Shown here one piece after another: positions 8,718 to 17,993 of a stretch of DNA of 64,000 bases. Source of the DNA: Novosphingobium sp. CECT 9465 (lineage in GTDB: Bacteria > Pseudomonadota > Alphaproteobacteria > Sphingomonadales > Sphingomonadaceae). Within the stretch, counting starts at the first letter, position 1; every line of letters begins with the position of its first letter. The DNA lies in contig NZ_CAKLBX010000001.1 of NCBI RefSeq assembly GCF_920987055.1, positions 3,582,501-3,646,500 on the forward strand, written 5' to 3'. The notes below the pieces were generated by a model, which was not told the origin of the DNA, searched no databases, and worked only from the letters and a program-made list of their open reading frames with translations. The translations under genes were made by a program, and so were the position numbers.

Positions 8718-9799
8718 TCATTCCAGCTTGCGAGACAGGCGACCAACCGCTCCTGCTTCGGCCGCTAAATTACGATTATAGGCGAGCGGCATGCGGGGAC
8801 TTTTCCAGCGCAGCGCGTCCATGATCCCGGCCAAATCTTCGCCCGCGACGAACAGGTCCTGATTAAGACCCACCCGCGTCGAATGAGCGCTTATTCCCTT
8901 CAGCAGTCGGGCCAGATCGTCAGCGGTAAGGTCGCCCAATGCGCCGCGATCGAACGCACGCTGAATGATTGCCCGCCAGATCGGGCCGATCGATCCCGGA
9001 TGGAGCGCCGCGGCGCCGATGTCATACTCGACCCGCGCCTTCACAGCGGGCTTGGACAGCGTCTTGCGCAGATCCCAAGTCTCACGGCCCGATATGCTGT
9101 CGATCGAACGACCCTTCACAGCCGCCCGCGCTTTGTAGCGCCGTACCTGCACCCGCCGGAACAACGGCCCCGCGTCGATCCCAGCGGCCTCTCTCCACGC
9201 CGCGACAGCCCGCACAGAGCGGGGCGACAAATAGGCTGTGGCTCCCTCGCCCTCCTGATCGCCTTTGCTTCGCGCGATGGCGAGGAGGCGCGCTTCGGGA
9301 TCAAGCGCCTCGAGAATGTCATTGATGCTGATTGCGACGAGCTCCGATGCACGGAGCCCCGTGTCATAGGCCACCGACAACAGGGCTCGGTCCCGCAGGC
9401 CTGGCAGATCGCCCGCGCACGCCTCCAGCAAAGCTCGCACATTCAGTCCGCGAGGACTGTCGCGCTCCACGTCTCGCACTGGCCCCTTGAAGCGCAAGGG
9501 ACGCGCCTGAGCCTGCGCGGTGCCCTTCTCGCGCCGGATCGCGCGTAGCCGCAGCTTCACGAGATCAGCCTGGGTGGGATCCTTGAGATCAAGCAGCTGA
9601 TGGATCTTGGCGATCGACGCCTTGTAGCGGCCAAGCGAGGCGGGCTTGGCCCCCTGCCCTGCCCGCGCGTCGAGATAGTCGGCGACGATCTCGGGCGTGG
9701 CCGGCAGTTGTCGGCTGCCAAAGTTTCGATCATTCCTGACGCCAAGTTCAGGCCCGCTCTGCCATAATTGATGGCAACGGATTGGCTGCTTGAGGCCAT
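8718..9799 (-). pseudogene. Third recombinase of the trio, internally deleted
   Basis: The 3' part (from 9708 down) encodes LPATPEIVADYLDARAG and onwards to the C-terminus, with all catalytic boxes (TGLRASELV, HSTRVGL, LAYNRN), closely matching the solitary recombinase at 179-1414. The 5' part starts at ATG 9799 after GAGGAG, overlaps the upstream stop as TAATG, and reads ASSSQSVAINYGRAGLN to ETLAAD. At about 9708 the two parts join out of frame, with roughly 50 residues missing by comparison with the paralogue. The core-binding domain is therefore cut and the product is probably inactive, although an internal start near 9560 would still give a catalytic domain. Confidence 0.75.
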
Positions 9800-11016
9800 T
9801 ATCTCCTCACCTCGCGCAGCATTCGCGCGGTTGCGTTGGATGCCGGAGCCAGCTTGCGGCCATATCGCAGCGCGGTGGACGTCGACGTCCACCGCAGCGC
9901 CTGCGCGATCGGTCCGGCGTCTTCGCCGGTGGCGAACAAATCCTGGGTCAACCCGACCCTGAGCGAATGCGTACTGAGCGCCGCGATCGCCGTGTCGAGG
10001 TCCTTGCCGACGAGATTGACGAGGTACTCGTCTGCTGCCCGCTGTGCGACCCTCTTGATGATCAATCGCACCGCTGCCGGCGTCAGCGGTTCCTCGCCGA
10101 TGACATAGGTTGTTGTTGCCAGCACGGGTTTCGTGTCCGGAGACACTGTCGCGCCGGCAGGCAGCCGCCACTGGAACCCCGGCGGGGCCGGGAGTGCTTC
10201 GGTTGGCGCAGCGGCACGCGCTTTGGTGCGAACCACACCGATACGCCGAAACAGCGCCCCCTCAGAAATTCCGCTTGCTTCACGCCAGGCTGCAAGTCGC
10301 CGCATGGTGTCGGGCGAGAGCCAAGCGTAAGCCCCCTTCCCTTCCTGATCGGTTTTGGAATTCGGCACAGTGAGCACCGCCGAGCCATCGGGTTCGACCG
10401 CAATGTGATCGCAGGCCACCCGCACCAACTCTGCCACGCGCAACCCGGTGTCGTAAGCCAGCGAAAGCAGCGCCGCATCGCGCAGACCCGGCAGCGTCTC
10501 CGGACAGGCCTGCAATAGCGCACTCAAGGTGAACCCTTTGGCGGGAACGAGGCCGATCCCCTCACCAAACCGCAGCGGCCCCGCCTGGCGCTGCGTCACA
10601 TCGACCCGGCGACGGAACCCGCGCAGCGCATCCCGCACGATCGGTCCCCGCGTGGGGCTTGGCGCACTGAGCAGCCCGTGCACCACGGCAAGGCTGGCCA
10701 GGCGTCGGCCCACCGTCGCCGGTTTGAGCTGCCGCCTTTCGCAATCCTCCAGATAGGCAACGATCCGCGCCTCGCTGGCGGGCAGAGCAATGCCGCCCGT
10801 GCGGGCGCAGAAGCCAGCATAGCAGGAGAGGTCATTGGCTAGCGCCTTGACGCTCATCGGGGCGCGCGCTTCGAGGCTCTTGCGGAAGGCGAGATGGTCG
10901 ATCGCTGCGTCTTTGCCGACGAGCCCCGCGAGCAGGTCGGTAAGCTGGTGAACTCGGTCGGTAGCGCGTCCGTCACGCCTTCGCGGCAGTGTGTGACGCA
11001 CCATAATTGACGTCAT
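9799..11016 (-). CDS. Tyrosine recombinase, middle gene of the trio
   Basis: 405 residues from ATG 11016. N-terminal SAM-like core-binding domain (about 35-130), then the catalytic domain with TGLRVAELV (Arg I), HSLRVGLTQDLF (HxxR) and LRYGRK (Tyr). It lies 59 nt downstream of the first recombinase and overlaps the third by TAATG, so the three are one transcript and translation of the second and third is coupled. Three unlike tyrosine recombinases in this order are the hallmark of RIT (recombinase-in-trio) elements. It would act with its partners in a mixed synapse; which DNA ends they use is not visible. Confidence 0.88.
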   Translation of the reverse strand: MTSIMVRHTLPRRRDGRATDRVHQLTDLLAGLVGKDAAIDHLAFRKSLEARAPMSVKALANDLSCYAGFCARTGGIALPASEARIVAYLEDCERRQLKPATVGRRLASLAVVHGLLSAPSPTRGPIVRDALRGFRRRVDVTQRQAGPLRFGEGIGLVPAKGFTLSALLQACPETLPGLRDAALLSLAYDTGLRVAELVRVACDHIAVEPDGSAVLTVPNSKTDQEGKGAYAWLSPDTMRRLAAWREASGISEGALFRRIGVVRTKARAAAPTEALPAPPGFQWRLPAGATVSPDTKPVLATTTYVIGEEPLTPAAVRLIIKRVAQRAADEYLVNLVGKDLDTAIAALSTHSLRVGLTQDLFATGEDAGPIAQALRWTSTSTALRYGRKLAPASNATARMLREVRR

Positions 11017-11075
11017 GCCGGGTCCAAGCGGAGCCTTTAGCGCTTCAACAATAGTGACATTGGCCTGCTTCTGCC

Positions 11076-12218
11076 TCAGCCGCTCCCTCGCAACTTGCCC
11101 AGCACCCGTGCGGCCGCATTATTGCCTACGGCAAGCTCGCGGGCATATCGCAGCGCGGTGGTCGGCGAGGACCAGCGCAGCGCCAGCGCGATCCCTGCGC
11201 CGTCCTCGCCCGCTGCGAACAGGTCCTGTGTTAACCCGACCCGGAACGAGTGCGCGCTCAGCCCACGCACGGTGTCACCTTCCATCCCGGGCTCGACTTC
11301 GACGAGACCGCAATCGACCGCCTCCAGCACCCGGCGACGCAGGATCGCAACCACCCCCTGACGCGTGAGCGGCCTGGCCCCGATGTAGTGCCGCACAATT
11401 CGCTGCCCGGAGGCGTCTGGCGGACCGCTCAGAACATTGATGCGCCGAAACACCGGACCCTCGCCGATGCCGCTTGCGAGCAACCAGGTCGATAGGCGCG
11501 CCATGGTGTCGCCCGACAGCCAGGCCAGAGCCCCCTCCCCCAACTGGTCAGTCTTGGAATGCGCGATGTCGAGCCGTCCGCTGCCATCGCCGACTTGGCG
11601 CAGATCGGAAACCGTGGTGCCGACCAGTTCGGAGACTCTTAAGCCCGCGTCATAGGCGAGACTGATCAGCGCTGCGTCACGCAGACCGATGATGTCGCTG
11701 CCGCACGAGGCCAGCAGTGCGTTGACGGTTACCCCCTCGGGCGGTGCCTGACCCTCCTGCATCGCCTCGCCGAGCCGTAGCGGCGCAGCCTGCTTTTGCC
11801 GTTCACGCTTTTTGCGGCGGATGGCTTTCAGCGTATCGCGCACCATTCCAGCCTGGGTGGGCAGCGGCTCTGTGTCGCCAAAACCCAGGATGCGGTGAAT
11901 GCGCGCGATCGAGGCGATCCGGCGGGCAAGGGTGGCGGGCTTGGCACCCGCGCGCGTGTCCGATCCTTTAGACAACCAGTGCAAGTAGTGGACCAGCGTT
12001 TCCGGTTCGGCGGGAACAGCCGTGGCGACAGGCCGTCGCGCCTTGCACCACCCTAGAAAGCATTTGAGATCGGCCGTGATGGCCGCCTTGGTCGCCGGCG
12101 CCATCGCCGCGACTGCGGCCTCAAGCGCCAGCGGACTGGCGGCGCGGGTATCGATCAGCATCCCGTGGCCGCCGAGCACCAGTTCCACCGATGACGGGAA
12201 CGGACGATCGGTTGTCAT
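11076..12218 (-). CDS. Tyrosine recombinase, first gene of the trio
   Basis: 380 residues from ATG 12218. Catalytic residues: Arg in AGLRVSELV, HSFRVGLTQDLF and the Tyr in TALRYAREL. The N-terminal half carries the core-binding domain (AAITADLKCFLGWCK, PATLARRIASIARIHRILG). It leads the three-gene operon. A winged-helix gene (12436) is transcribed away from it across an AT-rich gap at 12219-12435, which probably holds both promoters and perhaps the element end. Family certain; element boundaries not determined. Confidence 0.88.
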   Translation of the reverse strand: MTTDRPFPSSVELVLGGHGMLIDTRAASPLALEAAVAAMAPATKAAITADLKCFLGWCKARRPVATAVPAEPETLVHYLHWLSKGSDTRAGAKPATLARRIASIARIHRILGFGDTEPLPTQAGMVRDTLKAIRRKKRERQKQAAPLRLGEAMQEGQAPPEGVTVNALLASCGSDIIGLRDAALISLAYDAGLRVSELVGTTVSDLRQVGDGSGRLDIAHSKTDQLGEGALAWLSGDTMARLSTWLLASGIGEGPVFRRINVLSGPPDASGQRIVRHYIGARPLTRQGVVAILRRRVLEAVDCGLVEVEPGMEGDTVRGLSAHSFRVGLTQDLFAAGEDGAGIALALRWSSPTTALRYARELAVGNNAAARVLGKLRGSG

Positions 12219-12435
12219 GCGGAAGGATCGTTTTGGGTGGATTTCATGGGCACTTTATGGGCCAAAATCGGCACTCTGGGCAATGCTGATTTTACCATAA
12301 TATTAGATTATGGAAATACCGCCGATTTACGATGCTATGGATAGGATACCAAAGCGTAGGTTTAGTAAACTCTGTGTTGACGACGATTCCCTGTCCCGTT
12401 AGCCAGTTCGCAGCCTCCAGAGCGAAAGCCTTGAA

Positions 12436-13404
12436 TTGAGCAGCACGATCGACGCCGGCCCTATCGCCTTCCGTATCGGCCAGATCGATGCTCTGGCCAA
12501 ATGCCTGCTGGCCTCCGACACCTGCTATTCCGCAGAAATGCGCGCCGCACTCGCCCTCCACTGGCTCAGCCGTGCCTGGGAGCAATACCGCCAGGACCGG
12601 GCGATTACCCTCGGGGCCTCGCTGATCGGCGCCGAATGCATGGGCGAGCGTAACGCCTTCCTCGCCCTCTTCGAGCACGCCCTGCCAACCCCCGAAAAGG
12701 TGATCGCCGAGGCCATCCGGACAGTGCGCAAGATCGCAATCCTGCCGATGGCCAGCGAAGCCCGAGAGACCGAAACCATCGTCGCTGCCAGCCTTCCCGA
12801 ACTCAGTGCCGTACTCGACGCGCTGGGTCACGCCAAGCTGCCCGGCGATCCACTCGAGCGGCTGCTTTCCCTCGTCGAGCGCTTCCGCTATTCGCGCGGG
12901 AACGAGCCCGATGCCCTGACGGCAACCGCCCGAACCCCGTGCTGGGCAATCAACCTGGCGGCGAGCGCGCGCGGGCATGCCTTTCGGCTGAGCGAGACCC
13001 CCCTCCCCTTCCCCGGCCTTGTCCAGCGCCGACTGTTCAGGGCCGACCGCGACCCCAGCCAGCGCCGCGCCCAAGCCCGCGAGAGTCTGCACGATGCACT
13101 CTATGCTACTGCCTGCGATATCGCCCGTTTCCCGCGCGGCGCCGATGTTTTTGCGCGCGAGTTTCCGAGCCAGCGTTCGAACTCGCGCCTCTATCATGCC
13201 TGGATGCTGCTGTTCGGCCTTGGCACCCTCACCCCCGCCCAACTTGCCCGCGCGCTTGGCGCGACCAAGGCCGGTGCTGCCAAACTCCTGCGCCAGCTGG
13301 AGGCAACACGCATGGCCTACGCTCAAGGCCCGTTCACGACCTTTGTCTGCGCCATTACGCCAACCCTGGCACTGCCAGATTGGCGGCATCAAGCAAGCTT
13401 CTAG
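12436..13404 (+). CDS. Winged-helix protein, paralogue 1
   Basis: 322 residues from a TTG at 12436. Helical N-terminal region; the C-terminal DNA-binding domain (about 255-305) has NSRLYHAWMLLFGLGTLTPA, then a recognition helix TKAGAAKLLRQLE. The same pattern recurs in the genes at 17052 and 21826. The frame is open upstream only to a TAG at 12400-12402; an in-frame ATG at 12310 lies beyond that stop, so the 5' end may be damaged. The C-terminus lacks the GRP...IDxLLxR tail of its paralogues and overlaps the 3' end of tniQ by 50 bp. It is divergent from the recombinase trio. Regulator is an inference. Confidence 0.6.
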   Translation: MSSTIDAGPIAFRIGQIDALAKCLLASDTCYSAEMRAALALHWLSRAWEQYRQDRAITLGASLIGAECMGERNAFLALFEHALPTPEKVIAEAIRTVRKIAILPMASEARETETIVAASLPELSAVLDALGHAKLPGDPLERLLSLVERFRYSRGNEPDALTATARTPCWAINLAASARGHAFRLSETPLPFPGLVQRRLFRADRDPSQRRAQARESLHDALYATACDIARFPRGADVFAREFPSQRSNSRLYHAWMLLFGLGTLTPAQLARALGATKAGAAKLLRQLEATRMAYAQGPFTTFVCAITPTLALPDWRHQASF

Positions 13405-14401
13405 ACGGCCAGGCTGCCGTCGGCGGGAGAGGAAGACCCTCGTAGCGCGCGAATTCCGCCGCCAGCTCCCTTTCTTTCTCCTGGCGTTGGCGCACAGTGC
13501 CGTATGTGGCGATCAGCGCAAAGATGTCGCAGGTCCATTTGGATCTGGGCTTGGGGAGCTTGCAGGTCCGCAGACGCAATGCACCTCGAACCGGCGTTTC
13601 AATTCTACCTTCAGTCAGCGGCCTCTCGGCCAGTCTGGTTGCGATCATACGCTCAAAGCGGTGCGCGGCTTTCGTACGTGGGCTGTGCGCCAGCGCCAGC
13701 ATGCCGATCCGTTCGCGCGCAAAATGGTACTGATTGGCTACGAACTGCTCCTGATAACGCTGGTATGGCGGCGCAAGCCCCACCCAATCGCTAGGGCGCA
13801 TCAGGCAGTCGATCACTGTCTTGTTTCGCGCAAGCGCGGCAGAAGTCGGTTTGATTTTCCATTGAATTCTGCGAGATCGCATCACGGCATGCGCCAAGAA
13901 CGCCTGCAATTGCCGCCCCGTGTCCTCCAATGGAAGGCTCCGCATGTCGGTGAGCGGCAACCCGTGCAGGCTGCATAGCCAGGTCGCCCGAAAAATCCAT
14001 TCGCGGCGCACGATTATAGGCCCGCCAGCCAGATGCGCCTCGTAACAGCATAGCGCACAGACGTAATGGCGGTGCGCAGAGGGCAGGAGCGCCTCCGCCT
14101 CACACGCGAGAAAGGTCGCATTGATCTGCTCGGGATCGATTTCGACCGCCCATGCAAGCCGTTCCACCATCGCATCGCAGGCCGCATGCAGCGCCGGATC
14201 GAGACCGCCCTTCCCTCGCGCCAGGTCCAAGCGCGAAAGACCCGGCGCGATCTCCAGATGGCGGAACAATTGTGCCCGGCTCACCCGGTGGGCGGCGGTC
14301 AAGCGGCTCAACCACGAATCAAACGCTTCATCTCTGCGTGGCTTGATCGGGAACGCCAGCGTCTCAGGCTCAAGATTGGGCGACCACTTGGCGGCCATCA
14401 A
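13355..14401 (-). CDS. tniQ: TniQ-like transposition protein, module 1
   Basis: 348 residues. N-terminal TniQ domain (AFDSWLSRLTAAHRVSRAQL) and a zinc-knuckle pattern: Cys115, Cys118, Cys143 and His146. TniQ/TnsD proteins guide target choice for Tn7/Tn5053-type transposons by contacting the AAA+ regulator. The start overlaps the tniB stop (ATGA), so translation is coupled. The 3' end overlaps the convergent winged-helix gene. It is diverged from but clearly homologous to the second copy at 17994-19088. Confidence 0.85.
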   Translation of the reverse strand: MMAAKWSPNLEPETLAFPIKPRRDEAFDSWLSRLTAAHRVSRAQLFRHLEIAPGLSRLDLARGKGGLDPALHAACDAMVERLAWAVEIDPEQINATFLACEAEALLPSAHRHYVCALCCYEAHLAGGPIIVRREWIFRATWLCSLHGLPLTDMRSLPLEDTGRQLQAFLAHAVMRSRRIQWKIKPTSAALARNKTVIDCLMRPSDWVGLAPPYQRYQEQFVANQYHFARERIGMLALAHSPRTKAAHRFERMIATRLAERPLTEGRIETPVRGALRLRTCKLPKPRSKWTCDIFALIATYGTVRQRQEKERELAAEFARYEGLPLPPTAAWPSRSLLDAANLAVPGLA

Positions 14402-15222
14402 GCTGAAGCCGGGAGCATCGCTGCTGCTGCGCGCAAATCTGCAAATTCAACACGCTGACGACCGTCGCGAGAGGCAATCTTATGGCCCCAATGCAAAAGC
14501 CGTTTGAAATTCCCTGTCACGCCATGGCTGGTGCGCCAGATGAATTCGGCCATCTCGGGCTCAGCGAAGCGTTCCGGCTCGATGATGCGCAATCCCCGCG
14601 CCAGCGCAAGGATCAGGCGCTGGGATGGCTCTCCAGGCGGCCAGAGCGGCAATCGCAGGACGATCGAGCGATAGGCCAGCTCGACGTCCTCGGCAAAGAT
14701 GTCTGCGGCGATTTCGAGACCGGCGACAACCATAGACACATTGCCTTCGCTCATCAGAAACCGGAATGCATCGAGGGTGTCACGCCTCGCCCTGCCGCCC
14801 GCGGTGAGAATGGCGTGAACATTGTCGACCGCCACTAACCGCGTCCGCTGTCTGCCGAGCAATTCAACGACTTTCAGGTCGGCAATCCGGTGGATACTGG
14901 TGGTGATCGGCCAACCCTGCTTCCACAACAAGGTCAGGTTGATCTTGAGCGACGTCGGACTAGCTGGGATCACGGTCCTGAGGACGGGAGCATACCGGGC
15001 ATCCCGCCACCCTTCAGGCTCTGGAAAGTCGCATTCGATACGCCGCTGGGCTTCGCGCAGGATCGATGTCTTCCCCATACCGGATTGACCCACGAGAATG
15101 ACGCAGGGCGGCCGTTCATCAGGCTCGTCATGTGCGATATCAACCAGCGTTTCCACGGCAAAACGCGCTTCGTCGAAGTCGATCCAGAAAGCGGAACTGT
15201 GCGGCTGACCTAATCCCTCCAT
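14398..15222 (-). CDS. tniB: TniB-like AAA+ ATPase, module 1
   Basis: 274 residues from ATG 15222 (GAAGGGTGG just upstream). Walker A is GQSGMGKTS (45-53) and Walker B is LVAVDNVH (about 130). ATP-bound TniB/TnsC filaments recruit the transposase to a target. It overlaps tniA by about 10 nt and tniQ by 4 nt. It shares most of its sequence pattern with the second module's TniB (PTSLKINL, HGVTGNFKR), so the two modules have the same ancestry but are not a recent duplication. Confidence 0.88.
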   Translation of the reverse strand: MEGLGQPHSSAFWIDFDEARFAVETLVDIAHDEPDERPPCVILVGQSGMGKTSILREAQRRIECDFPEPEGWRDARYAPVLRTVIPASPTSLKINLTLLWKQGWPITTSIHRIADLKVVELLGRQRTRLVAVDNVHAILTAGGRARRDTLDAFRFLMSEGNVSMVVAGLEIAADIFAEDVELAYRSIVLRLPLWPPGEPSQRLILALARGLRIIEPERFAEPEMAEFIWRTSHGVTGNFKRLLHWGHKIASRDGRQRVEFADLRAAAAMLPASA

Positions 15223-16877
15223 TTGAGCCACCCTTCATCGTGTAAGTCGGCCACCGATACCCAACTGGGTACATTGGAAACCTCCTGATTTGCCGGCTGA
15301 GCGGCGTGGGATACACCTTCCCTTTCCAGCCTTTTTCGCGCGTCTCGCAAGCCCCGCGTCCGGGATTTCGCGTTGAGAACTTCCTGCCTGTTGGCATGCA
15401 CAAGCCGCGCAATTTCAGCCTGACCCCCAGCATGCTGGTAAACCACGCCGGAATGGCGCCGTGCAGCGACCGCAACATCCCATTCAGGCCTGGTCACGTT
15501 CGGATAATTGCCCACCGCAGCAGCAGCGACAAGAACTCCATCGATGACAGGATAGACCTCCTGGATAGTCCTGTCGTCGTAATGGATCATGACCTTGAGA
15601 CCCAGGCGCGGCGCCAAACTTTCGTGCCAATAGCGAATATGATCAATCTTCACGCCGCCCGATTGAACGGTCCGCTCGACCCACGGCAGAAATCGGCGGG
15701 TTAGCTGCTCGATATCGACACCTGGCGGCGCCAGCGGCCCGTGGCTCTCGACACCCGTGGACCACATTTGCGCAGGTGCGACGCGACCCAGTCCTTCGTG
15801 AGGTGTATGATGATAGCGGCAAATCTCCCGGACCAACCACCGCTCGAATTCCTCAAGCGTCATCGCCGCGTCCGCTTCCGCATCATGGCCGTCTCGCGCC
15901 GTAACATTACCTCCGGTCGCCCCCGGAAGAAGCCGCATTCTACGCGTCATGGTGCCGATCAGACGCTCGATATGCGTGCCATAATGCGCCGGACCACGTG
16001 GGCGGACGTCCGGATCGATGCCATAAGTCTTGCAAGCGCTTCTAAAAACTTCCGCGCGATGAGATCCGGCGTGATCGGCATGCAACTTCCTGAAAAAACC
16101 ATGCATTGGATATTCGATTTCGAGACCGAGACTCTCGAGCAACGGCTGTTTCGGCAACAGAGCATTGGCGATTGCCCGTCCGCATCGAAAAATCGAAGGT
16201 GCCCCAAAACTCACGTAGAAGCCGAGAATGCATCGGCTCCAGACGTCGATGAGCAAGGTCACCCACGGTCGGCCCAGAGCCATACGGTGTGTGCTGTCGA
16301 CAAGTATGACGTCGGCGGGGGTGTGATCCATCTGGACCACATCGAGCAAACCATCGCTGTGGTATTCCCCCGGGTGCGCCTCGTGGGCGGTACGCCGTTT
16401 CGAACCCATGAAACGAGCCTTCTGCGGCTCGCTTATCTCCCCGATTATCCGCTCGATCGTTCGAAAACTTGGAACGATCCCGGGATCGAAGCCGTAGTCG
16501 CCATTATCGGCGATCAGCAAATAACGCACCTGCTGCGCCGCTTCCCGAACACTGAGCGGCACTTTCGTCAGAACGATTTCTTCAATGAGGCCATCGATCG
16601 CCACGAGGACCTCTGGCGGCGCTTGTCTACTTCCTGGCTTTGGACCGCGCGGCCGTGAGGCCAGGCTCTCGGCAATGGGCTTGCTGCGATAGCGCCGCGC
16701 CAACTCCCGAATTCGCCGCTCGCCCAAGCCAGTTTCCCGGGCAATGACAGAAACAACGTCGGCCGCCAGCGGCGCGTCCAGCGGAACCAATTTGCGGAAA
16801 GTTTGATAGAGGTCCGCGCCGCGCGTTAGCGCAGCTTCCGAATACGCTGCCATTCTTGGCGGTTTGCGTTCGATCAT
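15210..16877 (-). CDS. tniA: TniA-like DDE transposase, module 1
   Basis: 555 residues from ATG 16877, chosen because MIERKPP matches the start of the module 2 transposase (the frame is open to 16958). An N-terminal HTH region (ETGLGERRIRELARRY) is followed by an RNase-H-like integrase core with the triad Asp184 (QMDHT), Asp268 (HADHAGSH) and Glu304 (HIERLIGT), then a C-terminal beta-barrel-like part. It performs strand transfer at the ends of a Mu/Tn5053-type transposon. First gene of tniABQ. The winged-helix gene at 17052 points the other way across 174 bp. Terminal repeats were not identified. Confidence 0.88.
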   Translation of the reverse strand: MIERKPPRMAAYSEAALTRGADLYQTFRKLVPLDAPLAADVVSVIARETGLGERRIRELARRYRSKPIAESLASRPRGPKPGSRQAPPEVLVAIDGLIEEIVLTKVPLSVREAAQQVRYLLIADNGDYGFDPGIVPSFRTIERIIGEISEPQKARFMGSKRRTAHEAHPGEYHSDGLLDVVQMDHTPADVILVDSTHRMALGRPWVTLLIDVWSRCILGFYVSFGAPSIFRCGRAIANALLPKQPLLESLGLEIEYPMHGFFRKLHADHAGSHRAEVFRSACKTYGIDPDVRPRGPAHYGTHIERLIGTMTRRMRLLPGATGGNVTARDGHDAEADAAMTLEEFERWLVREICRYHHTPHEGLGRVAPAQMWSTGVESHGPLAPPGVDIEQLTRRFLPWVERTVQSGGVKIDHIRYWHESLAPRLGLKVMIHYDDRTIQEVYPVIDGVLVAAAAVGNYPNVTRPEWDVAVAARRHSGVVYQHAGGQAEIARLVHANRQEVLNAKSRTRGLRDARKRLEREGVSHAAQPANQEVSNVPSWVSVADLHDEGWLKWRD

Positions 16878-17051
16878 AGGGAAATTTCCCTCTCTTTCGG
16901 CCGCGCAGACTGTCGTTTGTTTTGACCACCGTTGAAAGCAGAATCTTTTGTGCGTCATATTTGACTGTCACTTTATCGCGAGAATATGACTTTAATTCAA
17001 TAGTTTACACCCGATGTTGGAAACTTTGTCGCGTGACACCTGCTCGCGGAG

Positions 17052-17924
17052 ATGACCCGCAGCCGCTGGACGCCGCTCGCCGACGCGGCGCTGGGGCTGG
17101 AAAAAGCCTGTCTGGCGCTGCGCGATCCCGACAGCGCTGCCGCCGTCGAAACCGCAAAGGCCGCGATCGACGAGGCCGCGGCCCTGGTCGCGGCGCTCGA
17201 GCCGGCCCCCCTCCCCTTCACCGCTCTCGCCGCCCTCCACCGCGCCATCGGCCAGAGCCCGCGCTTCGCTCCCGCCGAGCGGACGACCGACACGATCGCG
17301 CTCGCGAACCGGCAAGTCGTGATCGAGCGGCCGCGCCCACCTTCCCCGCGCTGGGCGATCGAATGCGCCTTTGGTGCGCATCTCCAAGCCACCGGCGCCC
17401 ATGGTGCGGCGCTGCCGCTGAACGGTCTGATCCGGCTCGACACGGTGCGCGCGGCCGACGTCGACGACAACCCGGCGCACGCCGCCATTGTTCAGGCCGA
17501 GGCGTTGCGCGATGTCCTGGAGCACCTCTACAGCCTGGTCGCGAAAGCCCGCGACACGCGCCAGGCGCTGGCCGATCGCTACCGTGCGAAGCGGGCGAAT
17601 TCGCGCGTGCCCCAGCTCTATGGCCTCCTCGCCAGCTTCGGTCCGCTGCGGTCGTCGCAGATCGAGGCAGTGCTGGGCGTCACCCGCCTTGGGGTCCGGA
17701 AAATGCTGGAGGCCTTGTCGGAAGCCGGCGACCTGGCCATCGAAACCGTTTCGGGCGTCAAGCTCTACTCGGTCACGCGCGGCAGACCGTCCGTTCCCCC
17801 CACCGCCCTGGCCGACGAACCGAGCCAGTTTTCCAGCGAGGCGATCGAGGACTATGATGCCGCCCTCGCCAAGATCGACGCCTTGCTGGCACGCTATGAC
17901 GATCAGTCGGACGACCAGGCCTGA
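17052..17924 (+). CDS. Winged-helix protein, paralogue 2
   Basis: 290 residues from ATG 17052. Alanine-rich helical N-terminus, then a DNA-binding domain (about 185-245): ANSRVPQLYGLLASFGPLRS, a recognition helix TRLGVRKMLEALS and a wing (VSGVKLYSVTRGRP). The tail AALAKIDALLARYDD is shared with paralogue 3. A short out-of-frame ORF (ATG 17013, 13 codons) ends at the start codon as ATGA, which could couple translation or mark a lost 5' end. It is divergent from tniA of module 1 and convergent with tniQ of module 2. Probable regulator or target-binding partner; function not known. Confidence 0.65.
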   Translation: MTRSRWTPLADAALGLEKACLALRDPDSAAAVETAKAAIDEAAALVAALEPAPLPFTALAALHRAIGQSPRFAPAERTTDTIALANRQVVIERPRPPSPRWAIECAFGAHLQATGAHGAALPLNGLIRLDTVRAADVDDNPAHAAIVQAEALRDVLEHLYSLVAKARDTRQALADRYRAKRANSRVPQLYGLLASFGPLRSSQIEAVLGVTRLGVRKMLEALSEAGDLAIETVSGVKLYSVTRGRPSVPPTALADEPSQFSSEAIEDYDAALAKIDALLARYDDQSDDQA

Positions 17925-17993
17925 AAACCGGCAAAAATTTTGCCCCCGCAAATGCCCCTTACAGCGCCAAAACGGGCGTAGGCCAGCCCAGAC

